Positions 38,430 through 52,500 of a stretch of 64,000 bases of DNA are shown here, one piece after another. The first letter of the stretch is position 1; every line of letters starts with the position of its first letter. The notes under the pieces were generated by a model. It was given only the letters and a program-made list of their open reading frames with translations, did not search any database and was not told the origin of the DNA. Source of the DNA: Metopolophium dirhodum (taxonomy: Eukaryota; Arthropoda; Insecta; Hemiptera; Aphididae); contig NC_083560.1 in NCBI RefSeq assembly GCF_019925205.1, forward strand, positions 6,324,001 through 6,388,000, read 5' to 3'. The position numbers and the translations under genes are program-made.

Positions 38430-40390
38430 CGTTATTTTATTGTATGAAACCTTAATATTTGTCAATTATTTTACATTTTTATTTTTTAAAATTATAAAAT
38501 AATCATGATCTCACAGCTGTTGATTAACAAACAACTTAGGGAATACAACATAAAACATTAAAACAACAAGTCATGATTGTACAGTATAATAACACAACAA
38601 AATTTATTTTTTAAATATTTTGAATTACTCATCAAAATATATTGTACATAATAACATACTTATTTTTATTTTGTACTACATAATTATTATCTTGAATACA
38701 TATAATTAATAATATAATAATTGAACAAAACCTTGATCACAAAATATTTATATATAAAAAAAAAAGATTACAATCTTAAATAAGAAATAAGATAACACAT
38801 TACCCTAGTTAAGGCAATGTTTTAAAGTTTTGATATAACTCAATAAGTAATCAATAACAATATTTAATGAAATTAAAATGTATTTTTAAACTATGTTATA
38901 TAATTTTATGAGACCTCAATATTTGTAAATTATTTTACTTTCTAGTTTTGTGGTATCAATATACAAATTCAATACAAATTTAGGAAATACTCAGACTGTT
39001 GACTGATAAAAAACTAATAACTAGATATAAAACATCAAACATTAAAGCAACCAGTTTGAAGATCTCAATTACTTGGTTATGATTGTTGCACAGTATAATT
39101 ACAAAAAGAAATGTATATTTTATATCTTTTCAATTTCTTATTTATAAAAATATCTTAACATGATTATTTTTATTTAATACGACATAATATTGAATACATA
39201 TAATTAATAATATAATAATTGAACAAAACCTTGGTCAGAAAATATTTATATATAAAAAAAAAGATAACAATCTTAAATGAGAAATAATATAACACATTAC
39301 CCTAGTTAAGGCAATGTTTAAAAGTTTTGATATAACTCAATTAGTAATCAATTACAATATTTAATGAAATTAAAATGTATTTTTAAACTATGTTATATAA
39401 TTTTATGAGACCTCAATATTTGTAAATTATGTTACATTCTATTTTTGAGGTATCAATATACAAATTCAATACAAATTTAGGAAATACTCAGACTGTTGAC
39501 TGATAAAAAACTAATAACTAGATATAAAACATCAAACATTAAAGCAACCAGTTTGAAGATCTCAATTACTTGGTTATGATTGTTGCACAGTATAATTACA
39601 AAAAGAAATTTATATTTTATATCTTTTCAATTTCTTATTTATAAAAAATATCTTAACATAATTATTTTTATTTAATACGACATAATATTGAATACATATA
39701 ATTAATAATATAATAATTGAACAAAACCTTGGTCAGAAAATATTTATATATAAAAAAAAAGATAACAATCTTAAATGAGAAATAATATAACACATTACCC
39801 TAGTTAAGGCAATGTTTAAAAGTTTTGATATAACTCAATTAGTAATCAATTACAATATTTAATGAAATTAAAATGTATTTTTAAACTATGTTATATAATT
39901 TTATGAGACCTCAATATTTGTAAATTATGTTACATTCTATTTTTGAGGTATCAATATACAAATTCAATACAAATTTAGGAAATACTCAGACTGTTGACTG
40001 ATAAAAAACTAACAACTAGATATAAAACATCAAACATTAATGCAACCAGTTTGAAGATCTCAATTACTTGGTTATGATTGTTGCACAGTATAATTACAAA
40101 AAGAAATTTATATTTTATATCTTTACAATTTCTTATTAATCAAAATATATTTATCTAACATAATTATTTTTCTTTAATACTATTAATACATATAATCAAT
40201 AGTATAATAACTTCAACAAAACCTTGGTGGCAAAATATTTAATTTAAAAAAAAAAACAAAGATTAGAATCAAAAATAAGAAATAACATAACATATTACTT
40301 TAGTTACATTTGAGTAATTAGGGTAGTGATTTACAGTTTTACATAACTCAATAAGTAATTAGTTCCAATATTTTAATTGTGTAGAAACTA
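38430..40390 (+). repeat. 498-bp tandem repeat, about four copies
   Basis: The landmark GAATACATATAATTAATAAT occurs at 38,694, 39,192 and 39,690, with a diverged version at 40,184, giving a spacing of 498, 498 and 494 bp. The middle copies are nearly identical (shared TTACCCTAGTTAAGGCAATG, GAGACCTCAATATTTGTAA, CAGTTTGAAGATCTCAATTA). The first (from about 38,430) and last copies are diverged. No open frame. It lies just beyond the 3' end of the PHF7/G2E3-like gene. Confidence 0.9.
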
Positions 40391-40553
40391 TAATATTTCA
40401 TTTCTGATTGAAAATTTAAATTTGTAATTAGCTTATATTATAATATAAATGTTGAAAAATAAAATGAAAGAAAAACAAACAAAATCTATTTTGTCTTAAA
40501 TTGTATAACTTGTTACATAGTAATCATCATGTAACCTGAACATTATACAATAT

Positions 40554-40588
40554 TTAATTATCGTCGGCATCTGAAGTTAAATCAATAG
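40554..40588 (-). CDS. PHF7/G2E3-like gene, exon 10 and stop
   Basis: 35 bp after TTTTTCAG. With the last base of exon 9 it encodes TIDLTSDADDN and TAA. IDLTSD followed by acids is a canonical-looking SUMO-interacting motif at the extreme C-terminus. Confidence 0.72.
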
Positions 40589-43500
40589 CTGAAAAATGAC
40601 AAAAAAAATATATATATATTGATTTTTATCAATACCAAATAAAAAATAATATTCTAATAATCTGTTTTAAATTTGATATATTCTGAAATATATGCTTTTA
40701 TGTTCTAGTATTTTCATATAAAAAAAATGCATTTTCTATACTTGTCTTATATAAGAATAACCTCAGATGGGTGGCTTTTGCTTACAGAAATTGGTAAGGC
40801 CAACGCGCAATGAACTTCACTTTATTATTTCAATTACCTAGCTAATATTTTGCTATTTTCCGGCCATGGACAATTGTCGGAAACTAAGGTTAATGATAAC
40901 CGATTTAATTGAGGGTATGGTCTGATCCAGGCATATCAATTTATTTAATAAATTTATTCAAATTTCAATACTAATCAATACTTATTTAATAACTATTTGA
41001 TATTCTGGGCCTGATTGAACAGAAAAAAAATCCCTGCCTGAAGTGACTCTTATATGAGAGGTTAGGTTAGGTAAGGTTAGTATAGTAAGTACAGTAACTA
41101 GTACAGTAACATACATTTTAAATTATACTGAATATTGTCATAAGTAATTTATATTATTTTAATTACAACACTTACTAGTAGAATAGTTTCCAATAAGAGG
41201 AATTTCGTCGTCAATACAATTTCTAATATAGATTGTATTCAACGAACTATATTGATATAATATTGGCAACTGTGTTTGAGCTGGCGTTTGCTCAACTTGC
41301 GTACTTGATTGAACAACATATATTATATTTTGTTCAACTTCATGTGTATTTGCTTGTTCTTCATCGTCAGATATACACTAAAAATAGATGAACAATTAGT
41401 ATACAAATATATTATTTGGTGGTTAACAGGTAGGTAATTTAAGCAATTAATATTTAAATTCAGCTATGTCGTTTACGTATCCAAACGCTATGTTATCTGA
41501 ATATCTATAAGCGCTATAGCGATTTAACACGTTATTATGTGGACATGTATAATTACATATTTTCGTAAATACTATATTATATCAAATTTAGAGAAACGTG
41601 TTTATAAATAAAATTTTCAAATGTAAATTAATACAATTACATAGATTAGTAATATTTTATAAAAATTAGCTCAAATATTAACTTATAAAATTACAAGAAT
41701 GGAAAATAAAAATATGTTCTATACGAAATAGATAATTATTATTAAAATATTTGTGTCTAAAAGCACACTATTATTGAATAAGATTTCTAATTAAATATAA
41801 AATTATTTTAACATTAATGATTCAAATTATACACTTGTATTGTGTTATTGGTACTTAGACTATTGTCTAAGTGTAAACTATTGTAAACATAAGCTGTTCA
41901 AAGCTTGTATCGATGTATATAGTAATAAAATTGGCTAAAATTTAATATTTGGTAAATTAGTAAGTGGGCCGGGACTTTTTTATTCTCCTAGGCCGAAATC
42001 CATCCCCCTTTCCACTTCTGAGTTAACTTTTAATTTGTGTTGAAAGCTATGATAAAAAAAAAAATAACAATATATTACTTGACTACAACGACTAATGTTT
42101 ATAAAGTATATCTTGTGATTATACTATATAATAATATGCTATTAAAGTAATTTATTTACAATTATTAATACAGCGTAACTAAGTTGAAATAATTTCATGA
42201 GCTAATGTTATAATTTTATATTTTAGCTAATTTTGTTGGAAAATAAAATGTTATCTTACAGGTTATTTGCGTAATTTAATTATTTTGAGCTTAAGCCAAT
42301 ATTTTATTTCTTATTATTTGAGTAACACGACATTTTAAAATGTTTTTCATGTGGTTTATAAGTAATCTAACCTAACCGACAGACGCTGAATGTACATTTT
42401 TATAATACTAAGCATATTAATTATACTGTGTAGTATCCGATATACATAGTAGTCCTTTTCACGAAAAATGGCCCTCAACGGTGACGTGCCTGGTGGCAGT
42501 ATTTGTGAAAGCCAGTGGTTCTTAATATTGTCCGCTTGAGAGTCAGTAGCTCTACGATACAGCTGTTGTTCGACCACCTGCTATTACAGCTGCCGGTCGA
42601 ATATATTGTACCAAACATTTTTTATACACCATAGTTTTTTCTTTCCATAGAATAACAAAATAAGATACTTTTTTTGCTATGGTTACACGTCACTATAGCG
42701 TCATATCGTCATATAACGTCCCATATCAATAGTGTGGTTATAGTCACTGTTTATACCACGTTAGTCTGTGTCCATACTTCGTATACGCAGTGATATTCTA
42801 TTCGCGCACTTTTTATTATTTAAATACCATCGACAATAAGTTTAATTTTTTTTTTTTAAATGTCTTCACAGTGTGATACACATTCACAGACGAAAAAGGC
42901 AATTTTCAATGTGTATAAATATTTAAAAAAATTATCATTGGATATGTCTAATCCGGAGAGCTACTTTTTTTAAACAGACACAAGCAAAAACTGCTGAAGC
43001 ATGTGGTGTAAGTGAGAAAACTGTGAAACGTATCACCGCGGAAGGAAACAAATCTTCATCTGGATCACAGGTTTCTTGTCCATCGTTCACTTCCCCACGA
43101 AAAACATATAAAAGGATAAAATTTGCAAGTGAAGTTGACGGTTTAGATGCGGATATTGTAAGAAGAATCGTTCATGATTTTTACGATAAACGTGAGTACC
43201 CTACCACATCAAATATTTTAGCTGAATATAAAAAAAGAACTGAGTACAAGGGTTCTAGTACTTCGATGTGGTGCATTATGAAAAATCTAAATTTTAAGTA
43301 CAAAAAATGCAATGACAAAAACTTGTTAACGAAGATGCCGTGACCTTGGAGTTGGAAGAAATGTGTAAGTCATTGCGAAAAATTGCAAGAACAGGATTTT
43401 ATAAAAGAAGGCTTACGTGACAAAATTTTGGAGCCAATAATAATGACCATTAACTCAGACGGACAAAGATTCCGACGATTCAGAAGATGAAATAAATTTA

Positions 43501-46500
43501 AATGAAAATTGTGATTTGTAAAATATTGTGTTATAATTATGTATATATTTTTTAATGTTAGATAAATAAATAAATTTTATTTGTATTTTCAAACAAATAA
43601 AAATCGTGATAATAAATTAGCATAACTGTTCATAATTTGTATTAAGAAATATTGCATTTAAATTACGGCGTAAAAAATAATCATATTTAAGATAAAATAC
43701 AAATGAGTAATTAATTTAAATTTGCCACGCTTTGTTTCGCGCGTGTTTTAGAGCTCCTGGGTCAAAACGTCCACCAGGCCCGCTAATGTCGAGGGCCATT
43801 TTTCGTGAAAAGGACTGTAGTTGTTGAATTATATTACGACTCGTAACACTATTATATATCATATGATCAAACTTTTTATTATATTCTATAATATATCCGA
43901 TCATATTAAGGCTGAAAATATTTTAAGTGTATTACCTGTACACTGCTATTACTATCATTGCTGTCATCTGAATCCAATATAAGTATTGGATCATCTATGA
44001 TACTATGACCTCTTTGAGATGCTTCTCCATTATGAGACGGGACTTGCATCACTTCAGACATACTCGAACTTCCACTACAGCTACTCGAACTTCCACTACA
44101 GCTACTCGAACTTCCACTACAGCTATCAAGCGGTTCTAATTTAATTTTCTTCTTCTTTGCAGCATCCTTATCTGAAATTCAATATTTAATGCTTTATAAA
44201 AATTGTTTTAACAAGATCATAACCAGTGGCACAATTATTCTCTATGTGTTATTACATAGTTGAATACTTGAATTGATATTCAATTGTTTAATAACTTAAT
44301 GAGTCAGTTTTTTTATATCCACTCAACAGTAAGATAAATAACAATATTTAATATTAATGAATATACAGTGTATCTTATGTCGTTGTAAATGTGATTAATG
44401 AATCAATATTATGGAATTTTAAAAGAAACAAAAAACGACAAGTTTCTGTATTCTAACCATGTAGTTGTACTAAACAGCAAAATCAATGATAATAACTATA
44501 TTTTTAAATGGATTCTGTTTAGATCAGTATAGTTAGTTAGACGTATTTTAAATTTCCAAAAATATAAACCATTGATGGTGTTGGATGATTAAAGCTACAA
44601 TGATATTTTTCAGACTAGTTTATAACTTTTGTAATCTTAAACAATAATCATCATTTTTTATATATCATTTAACTCTTAAACCTACGAGGTTTACTAGATA
44701 ATATTATTCTTACACCTAAATTTTATGAGAGGTCAATTCAATCTAGTTTATTAAGTAACAGAGCTAGACGTGGATCTTCTGAGTGTACAAGTTGCTATCT
44801 TATGTGTTAGTAAGACAAAGAGAACGTATGCGGTTGTAGCACAGAACAAACAGAAGGGAATCATATTTCATTTAACATAGGCTCTTATGGGAGATGATAA
44901 AACCACGTCCGACATTTCTAGAATTTAAACGTGCTGCCACGTACCGGGAATTTCCCTTTTTTTCTTTATATTGTACAGCACTGTTTATTCGTTCAAATTT
45001 CTAATATATTATTATATTCAAACAATCAAACCGATTTTTACCATTTATCTAAGTACAGAATCTAAGAAAAACAAAAACTATACATATTTTATTCATCATT
45101 ATTTAGTAGATGAATGAACAAAAATGCATAGGTACACAGAAGATTACAAAACAAATTACGTACACTAATTTAAAATAATCTAAGCAGTACTAATTTTATT
45201 TTATTTTTTTGGACCTTGTGTAATGAGTACACCCAATTGCTGAGAAAAATTGAAGATTTATTCTAAATAAATATACTGGTAGAAGTATGTGACATTGTTA
45301 CATAACCTGTACTTTTTAAAAAATGATATCCGTATTTCATCATTGTTGTTTGACCAAAGGCTGGTACAATATGCCAACGAGCATCTACTACCCGCGGCAT
45401 TTTTAACAATTAAAGACATTATTTTGGTAAATAATGTACCTATACAATACCAAAACAAATAACAGCAAATAACAACAAATAACAGCAAATACAAAAAACG
45501 TTTGGACTTAGGAGCGCAAAAAAATCGAAACGTAACCGTGATGGAGTACGAAAATCGACAGACGTGCTAGCCATGTGTTGTTGTTGTTGTTATGAGTGGA
45601 ATTGCAGATTAACAGTGTAGCCACAAACCACAGAAAACTTAAAAAAAGAGAATTTCTTGGTACGTGGCAGCACGTTTAAAATCTAGAAATGTCGGACGGT
45701 TTTTCGATAAGCCTTAGGATTCCCTTCTGTTTGTTCTGTGGTTGTAGCTCCTTTTTAATCAAAGATAAAAAGTGACCACACCATATTATACTATTGTTGT
45801 GCCTGTTGGTTGACTTTTATTCCATTGGACTTTATTTCGGGAATTTGTGTTAGGTTAGACATGTATTAATCAGTTGGTTATTGATTTTTTTGAGTGAGTT
45901 TCATATAGCATATAATATAACAAATTAATGCAATAATAATAAACCATACCTGGAACTTCTTTGCAAACTGCACAACACCACTCCTGTTCATGTTTAATAG
46001 AACTGCACAACCTATGTGTTCCATTTGATCCACATGAAATGCACAGAAGAATTTCCCATGATCCGCTGTTTAGAAAATAAGAAATAATATTTATTAATGC
46101 CTCTTGAATTGTTATTTTTCATATTTCTTTTATCTTTTTTATAACTATGTTAGTCAATTTTATGATAAAAAGTTAAATATTTTTTAATAAGAATTCATTT
46201 TAATATGCCAATTTCACAAATATTTCATATTTTTTTAGGTACATAAGTATTAATTAAGGCTGTTAATTTAAAGCGGGTCATTTAATATATACATTTAACA
46301 AATATAGAGAACTCTCGGTAACTCGAAGCTCACGAAGGAAAAAAATTTGACTTACTAAAAATATTGAGTTGTCAACATCCTAATGTGTTATTGTTATTTG
46401 AAGGTGAATTTTATTTGTTACAGGTGTCGAAAAAAAAAGAGTAATCTATGCTTGAGTTACCGACAGTACACTGTACTTCCAGAAGTCCTATTTTAATTTT

Positions 46501-49500
46501 GAAAAAAATATTTGAATTCCCTATTTTCTTTTACAGGTTATGTAGGAAATGGATTATAGATTTTTTTTTCATTAACGCTAAAGCCCAATCGTAAATCCAT
46601 TTCAATATAACCTAGAAAAGAGAATAAAAGATTTCAAAATTAAAATCGGGCTTTTGGTATTGGGTGTATTTTTCTTCTACTTTTTGAGACTTTTTTGATT
46701 GCAAAATATAGTGATATGTAACTGTAAATGTATGTTACTGATTTCCAAAAATCTTAGCCGTTATCTTTAATTATATTAAGCGTTTGGGGAACTCACTCAC
46801 ACTAATGATCAGTCACTACACATACAGTCACAACATCACTCACGATGGATATAGAATAATGACTAAATGGTTAAATCTCACACCTTAAAAATGGTTTGCT
46901 GTCAACAGCCTTAAGAGGATGTCAGCGCACTATTTGTTATCTCTCTCTAGCCCACGCACACCATAGACAAAATGCATTTACGCGGAATCGGTTTTTCTAT
47001 GTTTTTAAGTAATCTTAAGAGTAAAATCACTCATTACATAAAATATAGAGAATAATATTTTTGAGGGAATGACATATTGATTTCTCTAAATATTGTTTCA
47101 AAACAATTTAAACATAATTTAAATTTACAACGGTTTTTTGTTTATTGTGAAAGTTGAATACTAAGTCAAATAACAAAAAAATATAAAACCGATATGTAAT
47201 TCCCTATAAAATATTATTCTCTATCTTTTTTGTAATGGGTGATTTTACTCTAAAATTACTTAAAAACACAGAAAAAACAGTTCTGCAAAAATGCGTTTTG
47301 TCTATGTTGCACGTGGGTCAGAGAGAGAAAACAAATAGTGTGCTGACATCCTTTTAATGTGTATTTACAACTGTCTCTTAGTGCAAGCTCTGAAATTCAT
47401 AATTTACTGTACTATTTGACATCCGGGCATATAAAAACTATTGTTGTTAATAAAAACAAATTACTTACGATGGGAGTTGAAATTTGTGTTTTTTCTCATG
47501 TGGACATAGACATATATCAATACTGCATATACTAGGTCTTTCTGTGAGCTCGGCAAAAGCATTTGGTACAGTTTCCCAAGAGGCGTCCCTGCGATTTAAT
47601 TTTTTGAGAAAACTGTTTATAGTATAAAATAATTTAAAGCGTAGATTAAATAACACCGTAGATATTACAAACTATTATAAAATCCAAGTAATCAGTGATA
47701 AATCAGCAAATTATATTATATTATAGTGTTATTTAATCCATGGTATCAGTGAATGCATATTAATTTTGTACAAGACTTAAAAGTTATTAAGACCATTTAT
47801 TTACAATACAATTATAGAAGGATTATCTTTTAAAATTACTTAATAGGTGATTATTAAATTGGTAACTTCTTGTTCTACATTTACTTAAAAAAAAAAAAAA
47901 AATGATTTTAACCCATAAAGCATAGTTATACAAACAAGGTAATTTGAAGTGCTTATTATTTTGAAAAACTATTTGATAAAAATTTATTAGTTTTTTTCGT
48001 GTCTTCTTTTTGAATGATGAAAGTTTAAGTTTCATATTCAGCAGCAGAATATTTATCGCAGTACTCCAAGATTTATGAAAATAAAATTTAATACAAATCA
48101 TATTTGAATCTAACCCATGGACTAATATAAAAATTGAATTCTTTTCATATGAAAATTAAATGTTTTATTGTTTATAATTTGGTACTTGATAAGGGAAACT
48201 TAACACTTTTTCTTATGGTTTCATACATACATACTTATTACATTTCAATAATTGGGATAAATAAGACTCAATTTACCTTGATGGTATGTATATTCCAAGC
48301 GTTAGCATTCTGGATTTGAATTTTTCCACATCGTTGCATAATGGGCATTTAAAAAAATAGCCTGCATTTAATGCCAAATCTTGAATACATTCCCGGTGAA
48401 ACCAAGCATCACGTTTGCAACACGGTGCCCAAATAGAAGTTGGTATAGGGGACGGTACAACAGCATCTTTACAAATAGCACATTGAGCAGTAGACTTTTT
48501 TAACGCAGATAAATTAACAGTTTGCGTAACACAATGCTTTTGGCAAAACGATCTAAAGATATTTGTTCCAATGAGAATGATATAGAAATAGATTAACAAA
48601 TATAAAATTAATTTTACATACTTAAATGCCTGGAAATATTGATGCATGGATCCATTTTTCAATCCACAGGGAAGATGAAACACTTTTTGACATTTTTTCC
48701 CACTGCATGATATAGTAGCGCCTTTTTTGTTGCAATAAAAGCAAATCTAAGACCACAATTATCATTAAAATATATTCAAAAGCGCAAATAAGGTGGGGCT
48801 TGGGAGGCTTAGCCCTCCCTGATTGAATTGAAGGCCCCTCCCCAATATTTACTCATATATTAAATCTTGTTTTAGATTACTTTATAATGTATAGTTGACA
48901 AATTGTGCTTAACAATTGTATTAAATGTTTGAAAGTACTTTAAAATAATATTTAGATACTATATTATCATACTTATGAAAATTAATTTGTAAATAATAAC
49001 TTTTAGGATTTATTCAGTGTTTGCAGGATTCCATAAGATCAGAAATGATGGTTATCAAAAATGTTTTAAAAGTTGTTGATTTGGAAATTCTGCAAAATCA
49101 CCTTAATTCATTGAAAAGCCAACAAATCTTACCAAATTATTATAAACTATTTAAGGGGATCGCTCACACATATTTTTCGTACGTCTTAGACCAATAAGCG
49201 GCGGTAAATAACACATATTTCCAAATGTCCGATTTTAATTTTTAATATATGTATGAATTATTTGGCAAAATAACTACTAGGCTTTCTAGGAAGTCGATTT
49301 TCAATTTTAAAGGACCATAAAATTTGGATATTTCTTTAAAAAATCTCATGAAATAATTGCATTACATTCAAATTTATTTTGGGATTTTTGGGTTTTATGT
49401 CATAAAAGTGGTTCCAACAAAGCATAGTCTAGAAGCTTACGAATTCAACCCTTTTTTCAAAATTACAATCAAACATTAGGAAGTATGTTTAATTTACTAC

Positions 49501-52500
49501 CGCTTTTGGTAGTTTTTATAGGTGATGCATAGAAGAATATATTTTGTTTTTCTCGATTTATTGATATGTGCGTGTGCGTGCGAGAGTGGCACACGACGGA
49601 TTCCAAAACATATATACCCACACTAATGATCATTTACTTCGCACACAACCACACTACGTAATGAGACATCAAATTGCCTATACGCGACCCCTTATTAAAT
49701 CACCACCACCAATTCCCTTAATATAGAAATAACTTCGCTACACATGGATGAGATCAACAATTTTTGCTACAAGAACGATTTAGTAGTATTGGGTTGATTA
49801 AAATTGAAAAAGACACGTTATCAGTATTAAATTATTTTGAACTGCAACAGGAGAATTAATTTAATATTGTAGTTACCTATTAATTAATAATAAATATATA
49901 TATTATATTAAGTAATAGTTTAATTTGATGGTGGATGGAGTTTTTGTTGTTAAAATATCGAAGGGCTCAAAGGACCCCCTTAATTGTAATGTAATGTATT
50001 CCCTATTTGCGTCTATGACTAAAATACTTTTTTTTTTCAATCCGTAGATTGGTTTATTAATGAAATGTTCTTCCATCTCTCCTTCCTAGCTTTATTCAAT
50101 TCTTTGTAAGTTCCTATATTTAAATCTAACATGATTTGCTTCAAATAAGACTGTTATGGCCTTTCTTCCTCTTCCTGGTTTCTCCTCAGTTTTCCTTCAA
50201 CTATAGATGTCTATAATAGTACACACTGTATAATATAGAAAGAACATACTTCTTTAGTTCCTCGGGCCAGTTCAGATTTAATATCTTTCAATAAAAATCC
50301 CCAAATCCCCTGATTGTCTGCACCATTTTGAACGGCCATTGATGATAATAGCTGAAAACAAGTATATAGTTAGGTTGGTTATGTTCTACTATACTCTGTT
50401 CAGATTAAGATAGAACCGCTCGCTCTACCAAAACCCGTTTTTTTTGCGCATTCCGGACACCAGTGGGAGCATATGCACAGCGGCCAGAACCGGCGACGAT
50501 GACTGTCGGCCTATCACAGAAAGGATAGCCATAGCATGGGGGGGGAGGTCAGGCACTATTAGGCGGCTCAGTATGCGCGAAGCCGGTTCAATCTTAACCT
50601 GAACTGAGTATAATAATATATTATTATTTTAGGAAATCCACTTACTATACAAAAATAATGAACGACAACATCATCTAATTGGTATAATAATCCATATAAT
50701 TTTTCACTTATTTCTTTATGTCCACACAACATACATGCTTTGTTATGCATTAAATTCAGCTCTACCATCACATTTTTGCGTATGGGTTGACTAACTGTTG
50801 GCTTAGATGCAGCACCTGTTAATAAAATTATAACATTTCATTAAATTTGGATTTAAAAATGACTAATAGTTGTTAAGTTTTAGATAAGTAAATCAACATT
50901 TTCAAACAGTTAATTATGCGACTTATCAATTTAGAGTAATAATTTACTTATATATGAAAAAAAAACCACTATCTATAGGTACAATTTATTGTAGTTGCAA
51001 CATTCAAATTAAATCAACTTGACCTTTTTGTTTAAAATTTTTCATTATTACATTTTTAAGTGATAGATTACATGTTATTTTAGAGCTGTGTTGTCTATGG
51101 TCATGGATACTGTTAACCAATTTTATAAAAAATTATTTTTAGAGGATACTATTTACTTCAATATTTCATTTCTGAACACCATGCACTTTAATTAAAGCTA
51201 TTTTGTATACGACTAAAATCTAAGCATTGTCACAAGGTGCATTGCCCACTTATAATACAAAAAAATAGGACCACTAACTAGATTTTCTTCAATACGGTAT
51301 AAAGCCAACATAAAGAGTTGAAAGATGCTACAACTTCTTACAAAAATACTATGTACACTTTGTTTTTGAAACAGCAGTTGCAATTGTCATACAGGATTTA
51401 TTCTGGGTGTATAAACATCAAAGGTACAAGTTATAACTGTAAAAATACGTATCATTTTGATGCAAAGCAGGCCGGCACTATGATGCCATCATTTTTTCTT
51501 GCTTAAAATTGTTTACCAATCTTATAATAAACCAAAGTAGCTTACAACAAAACATTTACTAAGTAATACTCAGTAGGTTAGTTACTACATTTTTCAGTAG
51601 TATTAATATTTACTTAAATAAAATTAAAAATATTTTACATTCACATCTCATCAATGTATTTATTAATTTTACTAGGTACAACAATATTTTTATATTTCCT
51701 GATTTTATTGTTCACATCTTATGCAAGGTTAGTACCTACATATTTATTATTATTAAGGGGATTCGATACTGTGATTTTCTGTTTTTGTCTAACACATGCG
51801 CGCCATAGTATTTTAGATGTGTTTTTTGCCAAACATTCCAATTGATCTATTGAAGCGATAAGAATTCTGAAAACAGATTTGAATTTGTCGTCAAATCTAC
51901 TTGAATTCGACTTTCCCACATTTTTGATATTATCCCCCGAATTCCAGAAAACGTCATATTCAAAAATAGTATTCAAACATTTTTGAATTTCAATTTTTGG
52001 AGAAGCCAAAATCAAAAAATCTAAATTGTGGGAAAGTCGATTTCAAGTAGACTTGACGACAAATTCAAATCTGTTTTCAGAATTCTTATCATTTCATTAG
52101 ATCAATTGATATGTTTGGCAAAGAATCCGTCAAAAATCCTATGTTCCTCGTGTGTTAGACAAAAACAGAAAGTCACGGTATGGAATCCCCTTAACTAAAA
52201 GTTCTTAAAACCATTATATCTAATAGCTAATAGAAGTTCTTAGAACGAAAACTATAAACAATTTTATATAGTTATGTAATTTGAACATAAACATTATTAA
52301 GCATTCAAAATAAATCATATTTGTACTATTAGTTAAAAAAAAACCAATGTACCTATAGAAAACAATTTAAGATATTGGTTTTATTAAAATGACCCTAAAA
52401 TAACATTTTTTATTGGAAAAGGCATAATACAGCTATAGTTTAAATCATGGTTTTAACTTTTAAGTAGGTATATTTGTACCAGTAGTACCTATCTACCTAA

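Noticed and set aside
42356..43904. Two minus-strand frames of 73 and 62 codons over the IS630-like ends
   Set aside because: They are shadows of the terminal inverted repeats and are not conserved as protein.
45258..45494. 78-codon minus-strand frame
   Set aside because: It lies inside the MULE-like MITE and an intron, with no domain and biased by CAAATAACA repeats.
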